Positions 48,801-60,639 of a stretch of 64,000 bases of DNA are shown one piece after another. Origin of the DNA: Malachius bipustulatus (taxonomy: Eukaryota > Arthropoda > Insecta > Coleoptera > Melyridae); the NCBI GenBank assembly GCA_910589415.1, contig OU342635.1:11780001-11844000 (forward strand). The letters are read 5' to 3'. How positions within the stretch are numbered: the stretch's first letter is position 1; the number at the start of each line of letters is the position of its first letter. Made by a program: the position numbers and the translations under genes. The notes under the pieces are model-generated. The model worked only from the letters and a program-made list of their open reading frames with translations. It was not told where the DNA came from and searched no databases.

Positions 48801-49410
48801 CAGGGTGATTCATAATATGTGCGCAGGACTTCAGGATGTGATAGCTCGTTAAAAAAAAAAAGTTCCCAACGGGTCCGCAAAAGCACCATTTTCGAGATAC
48901 TTAAACGGTGTCAAAAAATTATTTTGTCTAAAAGTTTTTTGACGATATCTCAGGAATCGTTTGAGATATAAAACTGAACTTTTGTACACAACTTGTAATC
49001 AATATTATCTATACGTTTAAGATTTTTATGGTTTATGGTTTTCATCATAAAATGCTGTTTTTCTCGAAAACATTTCACATTAAACTATTTGACCAAGAGC
49101 ACCTTTTTTATGTAGAAAACACTGACAGTTTAAAATGAGCTTCCACAATGCCAATTTTTGCAGTGTCGTGGAAATTAGGGGCAAACAATTTCAAGCGCAC
49201 TCAAAACCTCTGCCACTGCCGATAAGATGTGTACAAAAATTCAGTTTTATATCGGAAGGGGTTCCTGAGATATCGTTAAAAAACTGAAAATATATTTTTT
49301 TGTATCTTGAAAACGGTTTCTTTGCGGACCCATGTTAATAGAAAGTTTTTCATATTTTTGAACGAGCTATCACATCCGGAAGTCCTGCACACATATTATG
49401 AATCACCCTG
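48801..49410. mobile_element. 610-bp TA-flanked foldback
   Basis: CAGGGTGATTCATAATATGT at 48801 pairs with ACATATTATGAATCACCCTG ending at 49410, each beside TA. The match continues inward through GATGTGATAGCTCGTT and GATATCTCAGGAA, giving arms of over 200 bp with mismatches. There is no coding content. The tip resembles those at 21599, 27709, 52298 and 58062. Confidence 0.85.
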
Positions 49411-49639
49411 TATATGAAGGAATAATAATTTAAATTAATAATAATAATTACGACTTCAGATGTGAATTTTTTTGTCTGAAAGATCTCTTTGACATCACTT
49501 TAACGCTTATGTAATATAATTAATTATTAAAGACTTCGAATCACTGTAACGGTCCAAACTGCAAAAGGATGTCAAAAGAGAGATGAAGAGCCAGGCAGAC
49601 AGAACAGGGCAGCGGAACCTATTTTCCCGACATAACCGT

Positions 49640-49652
49640 GTTGCCAGGCAAC
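49640..49652. promoter_or_regulatory. X-box-like motif (possible RFX site)
   Basis: GTTGCCAGGCAAC is a perfect inverted repeat with a one-base spacer, matching the half-sites of an RFX X-box. It lies in a locally G+C-richer block (49550-49720). A single motif match is weak evidence. Confidence 0.25.
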
Positions 49653-49994
49653 AGCAGGAGGAAACCGGGATCTGATCCCGAGGGACTCCTACCTAAAACT
49701 GTCTGCCACCGGCAGGTGATGGAATGACCTACAAAACGCGGAATTAATATTACATCTCGGTAGATCGTAATCAGATATGTGTGATTGCCCATTTTTACGA
49801 ACAAAGTTCCGGTTTCCGTTGGATCATTTAGGACAAAATTGTGCTTTTGTGAAAAAAAAAAAACGCAAGCTAAAATCTAATGGATTCACACAATTTTTAT
49901 GGGTATTTTCCTTATATGTACATAATGTGGCATGTGGCCTTATTTAAAAATATATAAAATAAAATCAAGTTTTCGGGGGTAATACCATTCGAGC

Positions 49995-50260
49995 TTAGAT
50001 TTAGCCGGATATTTTATACGGTTGGTCTCGAATACTTACTTGCATTGGAAATTTAATCTGCAGATGGTGTTAAATCGCCTACATGAAAGTAAGTATGAGA
50101 AAATAACTGCATAAAAAATTCCCGCTAAAAATCGAAGCTAGAATGGTATTTGGTGAGACAATTCCTAGAATATGAAGGTATTAAACTGTATTTAACAGTG
50201 AACAATACCAATAATACCTTTTAAAAAGACAACTATTATTGTTAAAAACACAATTTATTT
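49995..50260. repeat. Dispersed repeat, uninterrupted copy of 27405-27571 plus 29021-29080
   Basis: CATGAAAGTAAGTATGAGAA, GGTATTTGGTGAGACAATTC and TAACAGTGAACAATACC run continuously here. In the 27-29 kb copy a foldback separates the last two. No coding frame. Confidence 0.7.
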
Positions 50261-50343
50261 TATTTTATGTTGATATTTCTAATAAAAATCAAATGGCAAA
50301 CGGTAGGTAGCTATATCAGCACTTCTGGCATTCGTTTATAACA

Positions 50344-50640
50344 GGCGTCTGTGGCCGAGTGGATAAGCTCCGAGACTGTCGTTCGAAGGCACCGTGGTTC
50401 AAACCCCGGTAGGGCAAAGCAACTTACAGCAATATTTGAGAAATCAAATGGGTTCAATAACGTATTAGTGGAATTGTCTAGGTTCAATACGTAGGTGGAC
50501 TTATCTAGGTTCTAATCCAATCTAACTTGCCACTATAGGCTATTTGCAGCACAAATTAGAAATCTTCCGCACAGCATGTGAGGTGAAACTGGAGACATGG
50601 GCTTTACCGTTTTCGTCCCTGTTATTGACTCATCAGCACG
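50344..50640 (+). mobile_element. tRNA-derived SINE
   Basis: The head has an RNA polymerase III A box (TGGCCGAGTGG, 50352-50362) and B box (GGTTCAAACCC, 50396-50406) with normal spacing. The 5' seven bases do not pair with the 3' acceptor region, and no anticodon stem is convincing. A tRNA-Ser/Leu-like sequence has therefore been recruited as a SINE promoter and is not a functional tRNA. The body extends to roughly 50640; the 3' end is not certain. Confidence 0.55.
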
Positions 50641-50649
50641 TCATATTAG

Positions 50650-51465
50650 TCAGGCACACACTACACATACAACGCGAAAGATTGGACGTAATACTTATCC
50701 TAACTAGTCTTTTATGATGGTAATGACTTGAAATTTCAATGAATTAGTTTGACAATACAACACAGAAGTTAAAGAGACTCCGATTTCTGATAACTTGAAT
50801 CAGAGCTTAAATCCCAATAAATCTGAAATGTAATACAATCTAAATGGTTCAATTTAATATTAATATACTTTTGAATATCTGCAAAGTGTTTTATTCTCTG
50901 TTATTGTACTTTTCTTATGTTTCATGTTATAAAAAAAAATAGAAACAAAACTGAAACTTACATCACTTTGGTGGACACGAAATGTTTGCACTTGTTTCTC
51001 AAACTACCAAAAGTTTGGAACAAGAAGCAACATAACGGAAACAAAATGTTCCTGTGTATTGCTTTGGTGGATATACCAGGCAGGCACCTTTAAATTAATT
51101 ATTCTGGGACAAAATTTATACAGGGTAAGTTTTTCAGAAAATTATTGTTTTGATTACGGTTACGGCGTTAACGACAAGAATGAAGGAACCCAGATCACGC
51201 AAGTATATTTGCAAAACGTCGAGATGCAATAGAAAACAAAACCCAGACAATAACACTTCCACCAATTTATTTACAGATCGCAGTATATTTATTCAACCGA
51301 GATATGAAAGCTTACAGGAAATCCGGGAAATCATTGACTCAGCGTTGCAATAATGTATGTACAGTGTGTTCTATTTTCACCAGTATTATAATAATTTTGG
51401 TTATTATTAGAGATCGTAACTGCGCATCTTGCCAGCGTTTAATTTAAACTGTTCCACCTTATCAG
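50650..51465. other. Stretch with no firmly supported gene
   Basis: A plus-strand frame at 51183-51353 (MKEPRSRKYICK to REIIDSALQ) looks protein-like but is unrecognised and has no splice or promoter support. Confidence 0.35.
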
Positions 51466-51469
51466 ACTA

Positions 51470-51620
51470 GGGCCCGTATTCATAAAGCGTTTCTGTCCTA
51501 TAATAGCTAGAAAATAATTAAATAAATGGGATGGAGATATGTAGTTTTTATGCGTTAGAGTGAGATGGGTATAACTGATTACGTAATTATTTAGGAAATT
51601 ATCGTTTGTGAATACGGGCG
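51470..51620. repeat. 151-bp MITE
   Basis: GGGCCCGTATTCATAAAGCG at 51470 pairs with CGTTTGTGAATACGGGCG ending at 51620, flanked by TA on both sides. It is non-coding. The same GTATTCATAAA-type end is common in insect MITEs. Confidence 0.7.
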
Positions 51621-52297
51621 TAGAAATTACATCAGTGGCACATGATACTAAATATTTTAAATAATAAGTATTTCAAATAAATACGATACGAGTTAACAAC
51701 CAGCACCACCACTGAGCTTTTACATGTTCGATATGATTGGTTGTTTTTTTAACGTAGACACCGGCAAACATTGTTGATATTGGACAACAAATATTCTCGC
51801 CTTTCTATAAAATTTATACTGTACATACCTACAATATCTTTTTAATTATCCGCAATCCATAATATGATTTAAATTTGTCCATGTTCAATGGTCCTTCATC
51901 CTTCAGACCAAATTTCGCAATTACCGTAATATTCTCGTAGGTCATCCACACACTTTATTGATCATCTCAAAACCTTTATTGTTCATTATTACGCGCTCTT
52001 CTTGTGTTAGAACGTGGCGTTTTTCACTGATGACGCACTAGAATTTCACGTGAATTCCATTTAATCAAAAACGAGAAGAAGACACTTGGATATTTTATGA
52101 TATAAGCTATTGTTGAAACTATGTATTATCATTAGACCTATAGAAGTAGATACAGCTTTTCACTAATTATACAGCGCTTCTCAAAAGTAACGGATTAATT
52201 CATTTTCTCAGTTAATATTTTTTGTAGAATAAAAAAAAAACGAAACAGGTAAATTTTTTAATTAAATTTGTGTTCTATTGACATAACATCTTTTATA

Positions 52298-52765
52298 CAG
52301 GGTGTTCCTTCGACACCTGTATATTATTACATTTTTAGATTGTCTGATAAAATCCAGTAAGAATGGTTTTTACTGTCGCAGTTTACATTGAGTAATAAAA
52401 CGGCTAACATGTCCCTATTTTAACTTTTCATGAGTTAGGTACTTTACGGTGTACTTAAAATTTTTATACAGGGCGATTAAATCCGATAATGAATATCACC
52501 CTGTATTAAAATTTAAACCACATAGTAAGATACAATGTGAAAAGTTAAGATAGAGACATGAACCTAAGCCGTTTTCAGATATTTGGACTATTTGGAGCCG
52601 TTTTTGATGTCTGTTTTCAAAATTAAAAATTGTGATTTTCACTTGTTTATAACTCATAACCTACTCAGTTTAAACTGCAACTCATAAATCCGCTCTTACT
52701 GGATTTTCTCAGAAATTCGGAAAATATAGTAATATAGGTACAGGGCTACAGGGTGTCCTATTTAA
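52298..52765. repeat. Degraded foldback related to 27709-28892
   Basis: It starts CAGGGTGTTCC after TA. Inside, ACATGTCCCTATTTTAACTT and CACCCTGTATTAAAATTTAA have close counterparts in the 27.7-28.2 kb foldback. The halves pair (CTGATAAAATCCAGTAAGA against TCTTACTGGATTTTCTCAG). The right end is eroded. Confidence 0.7.
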
Positions 52766-52769
52766 AAAA

Positions 52770-54365
52770 AATGCAGTGACGTCATTACTGAGCCAAGGAA
52801 CACAAATGTCCCCACAAACGAAACAAAAAAATGTTTCGTCAATACAATCCGTTACTTTTAAGAAGCACTGTATAATACTACGGCGTCACATAAAACTTGG
52901 AACATCTGCGAAAAATGTTGCAAAAAAAAGACAAAAACCTGTTCCCGCCTATGACAGTGTAATCAGACTCATTTTTTGTTGCCAATGCTCAATTGGTCGA
53001 TTTCGACCAAAAAAAATCGGAATGATAAGCACAAAGCAGATAAGAAGACGGATTTTCCGGGTGATTCGGATAAAACTTTAAATTAAGTGAGTTTCAAACA
53101 GATTTAAATACGACTTCTTTGAATTACCAGTATAAAGATGAAATTTTATTTCAAATCTGATAAGGTCTCTTCCGATTCCGAACTGAAGAAGTATTGTACC
53201 TATATCATTATAATACATCAAAAAACATAAAATGAATGAAAAGTTGATTATTTAATAAAGCAAGATAAAAAAATTATAAAATAATCCCACGAATCTTATC
53301 TGGGAATTAATCCAATCATAATTAATTGAAAGCGTCAATCATTGAAAACCGGATGTTGCAGACATGAATAGTAAAATCATGTGTAAAATAATAAATGTTA
53401 TCACTTCTTATCAGTTGGGAGTCCAAGGACTTGGAAGATAACAAAACTAAAATGTTTGCGCTCTATAAATAAACCTCTATTTCCCTTGTTTAATAAATCA
53501 TCCAAAGATAGACTTATTTATTCCACATTATTAATATTATTATTCCAGAGAAATAGCTTCTTATTACACTTACCTACACTTTCACGATGCATATTATTCA
53601 TATCATTTTTTGGTCGCAGACGTTTTAATACCGATCAGGACAATGCGTTTTGGATCAATTTATTTCAAGTATAATTTTTGGCGCTAAAATAAAGTTTACC
53701 GGTGAACTTGGTAAGATAAGAGAATCTGCAACGCAACAAAGACAGAATCAAGTGGAACAGGAACAAATTACTAAATGGGCCTGTTTTTTTTTTAATTTAG
53801 CACTTAATGGCTTCAGAATAAATTTTTTAAGTTAGTTAAAAAAAGTGTTATCTTTTACACTCATTTGGTTGCTCTCACTCAAACTAAAATTGATCACTTG
53901 AAGAAAAAAAATCCCCAAAGCCATTTTACAAATCAATGAGAACCTCGATGAATGTGTATATTTACTCTACCCACCAATATTCAGGCCATCTGCGTAAATT
54001 TGCAACTTCCTGTGTTTATTTTCCGGATATTTTTGGAACTTTTATTAGCGCTACCATCCGTTGTAGGTTCAGGATACGGGAGCCGGATACATTTAACGGC
54101 AAAAATGACGTAAGCAACCGAACCATTCGGTTCGATTTAATTTTCAAGAAGTTTTCCACGAAAGAAAGTTTTTCGGTAAGCAAGTGAACTTATTTATTTC
54201 TACTTGCGCCATATTTAATAAACCTTCAACAAGAAGTGCATCTTTGATTTTTATTTTTAAACCCTTTTAAATAATTTGAATCCCAAATTTTATCTTATAG
54301 CCCAGTCATTATGTACACTTTTAACCCACGAAGAATTTCGTTTTCAGCCTTTCTTGCTCTACCCG
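52770..54365. other. Stretch with no supported gene
   Basis: A Lys-rich plus-strand frame (52776-53081) and others (53456-53835, 53936-54187) are unrecognised. The sequence is AT-rich and no element ends were identified. Confidence 0.4.
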
Positions 54366-54368
54366 TTA

Positions 54369-54715
54369 GGGGGGGGGGGGGGGTCACTGGTAGTCTAATT
54401 TCAAAATGGCGACCAGATCCCCAGGTGTGAGCATCAGTCCGCCAATTTGAATTTACGAAAATATTTTTTCTTGAATATCTATTTGTAGAAAATTGAATTT
54501 CCTTATATAACAGTTATTTCTCTACGATCGATATTTTTTAAACCTGAAATTGAACTTGCTACAAGTTTTGTTTCAACAAATATTTCCAGAAAAATTTAAA
54601 ATGACCGAGTTGTTGGAGAAAAAAAAATTGCGCATATAAATTTCAAAACGTCGGACTGATGCGCATCGGATCTAGTTGCCACTTTGAATTTACACTACCA
54701 GTGATCCCCCCCCCC
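54369..54715. repeat. MITE with poly-G/poly-C tips
   Basis: A run of about 15 G (54369-54383) followed by TCACTGGTAGT begins an inverted repeat. It is matched by ACTACCAGTGATC and a run of 10 C (54706-54715). Arms of about 70 bp (including GATGCGCATC and GCATCAGTCCG-type blocks) face each other. No coding content. Confidence 0.75.
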
Positions 54716-55741
54716 AAAAAAAGACAGGACAAAAAATAAGAAAAAGAAAAAGCAGTTAATAAAACAATTTTGTCAATTTTTTACACTCGCCAAAAACAAG
54801 GCAAGAATTTTCTTTTAATTAGGAACACCAACACCATTATGTATAATTAATTATTTCTTTCTCTCAAAACTCTACTCCATTCACTGATTCGAGAGGTTTC
54901 CAATGTAAAATGACAGATTCAATTTTCACAATTTCCACCGATAATTTCAACTCTTTATTAATGAACAGAAGGGAATTAGGTACGTCAAATTGTCAATTTC
55001 ATTCCTCCGCGCCTTTCATTTCAATATAATTTTAATTACCACGAACAAGCAGTGCTTTTGAAACGGCGGGACGTAAATTCGTCATAATTAATTATCGTCT
55101 TAGTTTAAAGTCAATAATTCGGTTGTGTAGGAAGGAGACCCCCTCCCATTGGTATTGGACCTTTTGATAATAATTGGAACGTTCCGAGTACTTGTTCCTA
55201 CACAAACATGCCTTATAATTATTATTTGTCAGAATTTGTGGGAAGAACAACAATAATCGTGTCCGTACAATTAGAGATACCTATAATATACTTTTAACAA
55301 AGTTACGCGACTACCAAGATAACGAGTGGGTAGAAGCTGAGCTCTGTTTATTGAAACATTCATCAACGAAACGGCAAGATCTTCGTAGGCGATTCCAAGT
55401 AAGCTCTGCTGCTACAATTATTATCATTCAATAATAATTAAAAGACAGCAGTAAAAAACAGGTGACCCAAAAAAATACACCAAATTCGCAATTTTTTCTC
55501 TCAAAAAAAGTTTGCCCCATAAAAAAGAAAAGCCGCACCCTTTGTTTTTTTTTTCCAAAATCCACGATGGCGGTGCGAACTTCATGCTCGTGCTCATGAA
55601 TTTCAGTCTTATTGATCTGGAAAAAATTCTGCGCAAACGATCTACCGCCGACTTGATGACTTATCCGACTTTCACCCATCTCAACCTCTGGAGTTCATCC
55701 CCTGAAAAGTTTCAACAAGCCGGTTGTAGCCTTTTAAGATA

Positions 55742-55990
55742 GAATGCGTTTGATAGAATTCGGAATTGGAGGCCTGCTTAGTCATCTTCCCTCATATGGG
55801 CTTTCTCCTCAGCTCGGGTGGGTCTTCAGTTTCAGTTCCTTTCCGATAGAAGCTTGCATGTCGTCATATCCCCATCTAACTCTGGCAACTTAGGAGTGAC
55901 ACAAGACTCGGCATTATCACCCACTCTATTCCTTCTATACCTACATGTAATAAACGGCCTGTTTAGTTCAACATCAAACCAGAATCACAT
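55742..55990 (+). pseudogene. Jockey-like reverse-transcriptase fragment, multiply frameshifted
   Basis: Three frames read in turn give NAFDRIR, GLLSHLPSYGLSPQLG and FLSDRSLHVV, then SALSPTLFLLYLHVINGLFS. This is the palm region of a non-LTR reverse transcriptase from the first catalytic Asp to just before the YADD motif. At least two frameshifts and lost residues make it dead. Sequence around 56.6-57.4 kb may be further decayed parts. Confidence 0.75.
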
Positions 55991-55999
55991 AGTTTCGAA

Positions 56000-57960
56000 T
56001 ATGAATTTTACGCTTTAAAAAAGCGTAAAAGTTATTTCAGTCTACTTTTTTTTCAAAAACTTAAAAAAGGATCTTGACAGAAATAACTCGTTAGTGATAT
56101 TCTATACTATAATAATAAGGCAATTTTTTTAACGTCATCATTGTACATACAGAAGCATGAAATTTCATGAAATAAACAGTTCATGAACTTTCCAACTAAG
56201 GCTAAATTCCGCGCTATTTCAACGCCGAGAATATCACCCCCATTGGGATTTCTATCGCCAAACCAAATCTCCCGTTTGGATGGTTGGATGAAATATTGAC
56301 CAACGGAGCGTGATCTGACGTCATGGGTGCATCGAGCGTGAATTAATCCCGGCAACACGACGATATAAAACCATTACGTCGGCAAAGTTGCCCTTAACGT
56401 CACCTACACATCACTTCGAGGCGGGAATAACAAAGCCCCTTGGAACGAGGCATGGAAAGTCCAAGGCGAAGGTTAAAGAAGCCACGCAAAACAGTGGCGC
56501 GCTGGTGCTATTATTATCACTACTGGCAAAAAGCTACTATTAAAAGACAGTGGAGTCAGTCTTAATTTATTTTTTTAATGTTCCAGTAAGTTGATTGAAA
56601 ATCCTCCCTTGGATCAGATTAGATTGACAGCCAAGGACGCATCTGGATCCTGGATCTGTATTGTGGCTGAGAGGTTAATTTTTCTAGGCCTTTGTTTGAG
56701 CTCTTTTTACCTCTTCTCGAAAAATGGTCAAACCCTTATGACCTACACATTCTCCAACCTTCAACCACACTATTGCTCGGGTAAGTTGGTGGGCTTCGCC
56801 CAATCCTGGCGATATCATCCCAAATTTCATACAGCAGCTTTACCTTTTCATTAATTATCTTTACTTGGGATTTTGTTACATTAATGATAGGTTTGTTCTT
56901 CTCAACTGCAGGAGCAGAAGTACCTATATTTACCCTTTTTCGGATCAGAGTTAGTAATTTCCGATCTGTCTAGGGAGTTATGATAGCAGTTTATGCCAAA
57001 GAAACAATTATTAGCTCGGGTTAACTAGCAGGCAGGACTCATGAATTTCTTTATTTTTGGTCATGTCCTTTAACCCATTATATTTGTCCGGGGTCCTTGC
57101 ACATTCTATTACCAGGCAAAACATCGTTCTAGAATTGTGTAGCACTGACACCATGCCTATTTTTACTGTCTGCTAGAATTGCACACTTTAGATTTAGAAT
57201 AATTTGCACACATTAGAAAGTGCTTGCCTCTTGAATTTCTCCAACTAATTCCGCTTAGATAACCTCGGCATATCTTCATTTGTGTACACTATCTCCCCTA
57301 GAATAGTATGTTCTATTCTGTGAGCAGATCTAATGTTCCTCTATACACCAGAAGTTGGAGTGGGATTCATTGCACCTGTTACGGCTACTGCAATTCTTTG
57401 AACACGCCCTAATTCTAATTGTGTAATAATTGTTGTGACTTGTATCATTTTTTAGGTCACCAGATAAAAAGCAAGGTCCTGACAGGTCTGTTGGCTGTCT
57501 TACTTGATTGTCCTTTTAATCACATTTCCTCGCATATTTCTCACCACGGATTGATGGTGTCGTGTGACTTTCATCATATCGAAACGCAAATATGTAATTA
57601 TATTTTTAAGGAAAAAACAGGAATCCCAGAGACTATAAAAAACAAACGTTTTAAACAATACTTTATTATGAAGCATGAACAAAACAAACCACGTATCAGC
57701 TCCTGACCTAACACTGGGGCACCGCCATGTGCCGCCGCATTGCAACGATCGTTCGACACCCACGCGCCCGATTACACAGTAGCCCTCGTGCTGTGCGTGG
57801 GTGTATCGGTGAGTAGGAGCGTTCCCAGTGGCGCTGCAAATTTTGGGGGATGATGCGAATGAGTTTCTGTTCTGGACCACGTTGTCGTATTTTTCACGTA
57901 AGATGACCTTGACGTCATTGATGACAAAACTGTTCTTCACAAACCTTCACAACGTTAACA
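56000..57960. other. Stretch with no firmly supported gene
   Basis: Unrecognised frames include 56591-56854 plus and a 146-codon minus frame at 57500-57940. Neither shows a domain, promoter or splice support. Part may be eroded LINE sequence. Confidence 0.4.
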
Positions 57961-57971
57961 TACAATAGGTA

Positions 57972-60630
57972 TAGTCTATTTCACCGAAACTTGTGCAAAA
58001 GCCATAAATGTCATCGGTGTTGAGGCTCCGCCTGCAGTAGTACCAGTGGTCGTCAAACATACAGGGTGTCCCAATATTCCATGGACATGGAGCAACCACA
58101 GATTACTGAGGTAAAAAAAAGTCGCTCGGACCAAACTTATCTCTATACCAAAATGCTTCGTTTGTCCGCTAGAGGGCTTCAAAGTCTTTTGAAAATTTTA
58201 GTTTTTTTGAAATAGCTCAAAGTCGGCTGATTCAAATTCGATGAAATTTGGTAGGTAAATGTCTTATTGAAAGTACTAATTTCTGATGTACATGATAATT
58301 TGACGGAAACCCGGGAAGGGGTGAAACTACCCCTACCCTCCATTAAAATTGATCGTAATTGTTGATAGGGTAGCAGGAATGCTGTTCATGTTTTTTTGTT
58401 TGAAAGATACATCGTTTTAGCCCATTTTTGGTCTCCTACAAAAATCTGTATCTTTCCGAGGTGCTATGTGATAAATTAAATTAGTCGATGATAACTAAAT
58501 TTTTATTTAATTATTTTAATTTGAAATCAAATTTTCAATTGTCAGGTGATTATTTTATCTAATCTCATAAAAGATGCTCGATGTGGGCGCCGGTTTCGAC
58601 CCTAGAAAGTTCCATCCTGCGCAAAAAAATGATTTTAACTTTTCTTGGAACCTCGTCGTTTTGCAAACTGTTTACTGCGTTTGAAAAAAATCGTTTGCAA
58701 ACACCTGAAAAAAAAACGAACCATACTAAACATCTTTTATGAGATTAGATCAAATAATCACCTGCACAATTGAAAATTTGATTTCAAATTAAAAGAATGA
58801 AATAAAATTTTGGTTAGGTATCATCGACTAATTTATTTTATCACATAGCACCTCGGAAAGATACAGATTTTTGTAAGAGACCAAAAATGGGCTAAAACGA
58901 TGTATCTTTCAAACAAAAAAACATGAACAGCGTTCCTGCTACCCTATCAACAATTACGATCGATTTTAATGGAGGGTAGGGGTAGTTTCACCCCTTCCCG
59001 GGTTTCCGTCAAATTATCATGTACATCAGAAATTAGTACTTTCAATAAGACATTTACCTACCAAATTTCATCGAATTTGAATCAGCCGACTTTGAGCTAT
59101 TTCAAAAAAACTAAAATTTTCAAAAGACTTTGAAGCCCTCTAGCGGACAAACGAAGCATTTTGGTATAGAGATAAGTTTGGTCCGAGCGATTTTTTTTTA
59201 CCTCAGTAATCTGTGGTTGCTCCATGTCCATGGAATATTGGGACACCCTGTATATTATCTACAAGGGTGCTTCTGCTATTTTATAAATATATAAGTAAAA
59301 TTGCATTTAAGTAAAACTTTTAGAAAAGTAGGGGTAGGTACATAAGTAGAAAATATTCAATTATAGCACCTACCGCTATAAATTATTGATAATCAAAAAC
59401 TGATAATATTCAGTAATAATATAAATAACTGTTTTGGAGTATAAATAATTCGTTAAGTATATATTTTATTATGTCCACGTAATAAGTTTTCACACATAAC
59501 CCAATTTTTTTTTTAATATCATTTTGAAATTTCAACATTCAACTTCAATGTATTTTTTATTTTTTATTAAAAAATAGGTAACGCACCACTTCACGAAAAT
59601 CAGCAAAATTTTTCAAAAGATAAAATTCTCCTAGATCCATGGTGTGAATTGTAATTGCAGAGAAATTAGCGTTTAGCTAAACTTCAAAATTACAAAAATA
59701 TAACACAAAAGAGTTTTGCGGAAAATTTTGACAAAAATCGTTTGATATTCACCAAATGTAATGCCAGTTGTGAAAGAAATTATTATTTTATATATAGATG
59801 GTCTAATAGTGGTAACTTTTGTTTCACGTTTTTACAAATTTTTCTTATAGTAATACCTAAAATAATCCTAAATTCTTGAGACTTTGTCTGCAATATTAGT
59901 TTATGTTAATATTATTTATATAATAATTAGAAAAATCAACGTTTACTTCGTATTTAATGCCCTTATAATACGCAATAATAATACTCCATCTTATTTTGAT
60001 TACTCTATTCCAAAAAAATTGGTGAATATGACAACCGAAGAGCATGCTTTTTTTATAATTTTTTTTTATAATGCTGACGTACCTACTTAGTGTAAAACAT
60101 ACCAAAAGTGGGCTCATTACCTTATTATGAAAATAAAACAGAGACAATTTGAAATTAAAATACAAATTGATTTTAAATTCGCAGTCTATGGTGGCAAGTA
60201 AAGTACCTAATTGAAAAATTTTATGACCGTCATTAAGAAAATTTATTGCAGGTCTAACTCAACAGGTAAGGGTTTTCAATTGTCTAGAGATTACTTCCTG
60301 GGGGGTAAGGAGCGACATCAGTAATTTTGGTTTCACTTTCTATAAAAACGTGTCGCTTAAAATTTTTAAATAATGTTAAAAGTTTGAGACTTCTGGTTTA
60401 CCCCTATTCTGTAAAATATGCCATGTTACTGGTCGCTTGGCTGTACGCCTAAATATATTCCTCTCCTTTTTCTTCACAAACACCTGTCTTGCGATTTACC
60501 TTCTCTACAGAATTTTACAACTTGAAGGTGAACACTTGTTCTATTGTGTGACTACGACAGGCTGGGCCAGAGGGTGGGATTACCTGTGACGGGTTTATGG
60601 CTTTTGCACAAGTTTCGGTGAAATAGACTT
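57972..60630. mobile_element. 2.66 kb TA-flanked inverted-repeat element hosting a giant palindrome
   Basis: AGTCTATTTCACCGAAACTT with GTGCAAAAGCCATAAA at the left end is repeated in reverse complement at about 60596-60630 (TTTATGGCTTTTGCAC, AAGTTTCGGTGAAATAGACT). Both ends lie beside TA. The interior contains the 58062-59250 foldback and then about 1.3 kb of AT-rich non-coding DNA. No transposase was seen. Confidence 0.75.
58062..59250. mobile_element. 1189-bp nearly perfect palindromic element
   Basis: CAGGGTGTCCCAATATTCCA (58062) and TGGAATATTGGGACACCCTG (ending 59250) lie beside TA. The arms, about 500 bp each, match almost base for base through to about 58580 and 58729. Only a few substitutions and short indels were seen. 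The unique centre is about 150 bp. The near-identity shows recent insertion or ongoing arm homogenisation. A transcript would fold into a very long hairpin. Confidence 0.92.
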
Positions 60631-60639
60631 TACACAAAA

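Noticed and set aside
50344..50420. Functional tRNA gene
   Set aside because: A and B boxes are good but the acceptor stem does not pair and no clear anticodon arm forms; a tRNA-derived SINE fits better.
52776..53081. 101-codon Lys-rich plus-strand frame
   Set aside because: Begins at the eroded edge of a foldback and has no recognised similarity.
57500..57940. 146-codon minus-strand frame
   Set aside because: No recognisable domain, no promoter or splice support, amino-acid content typical of non-coding AT-rich DNA.
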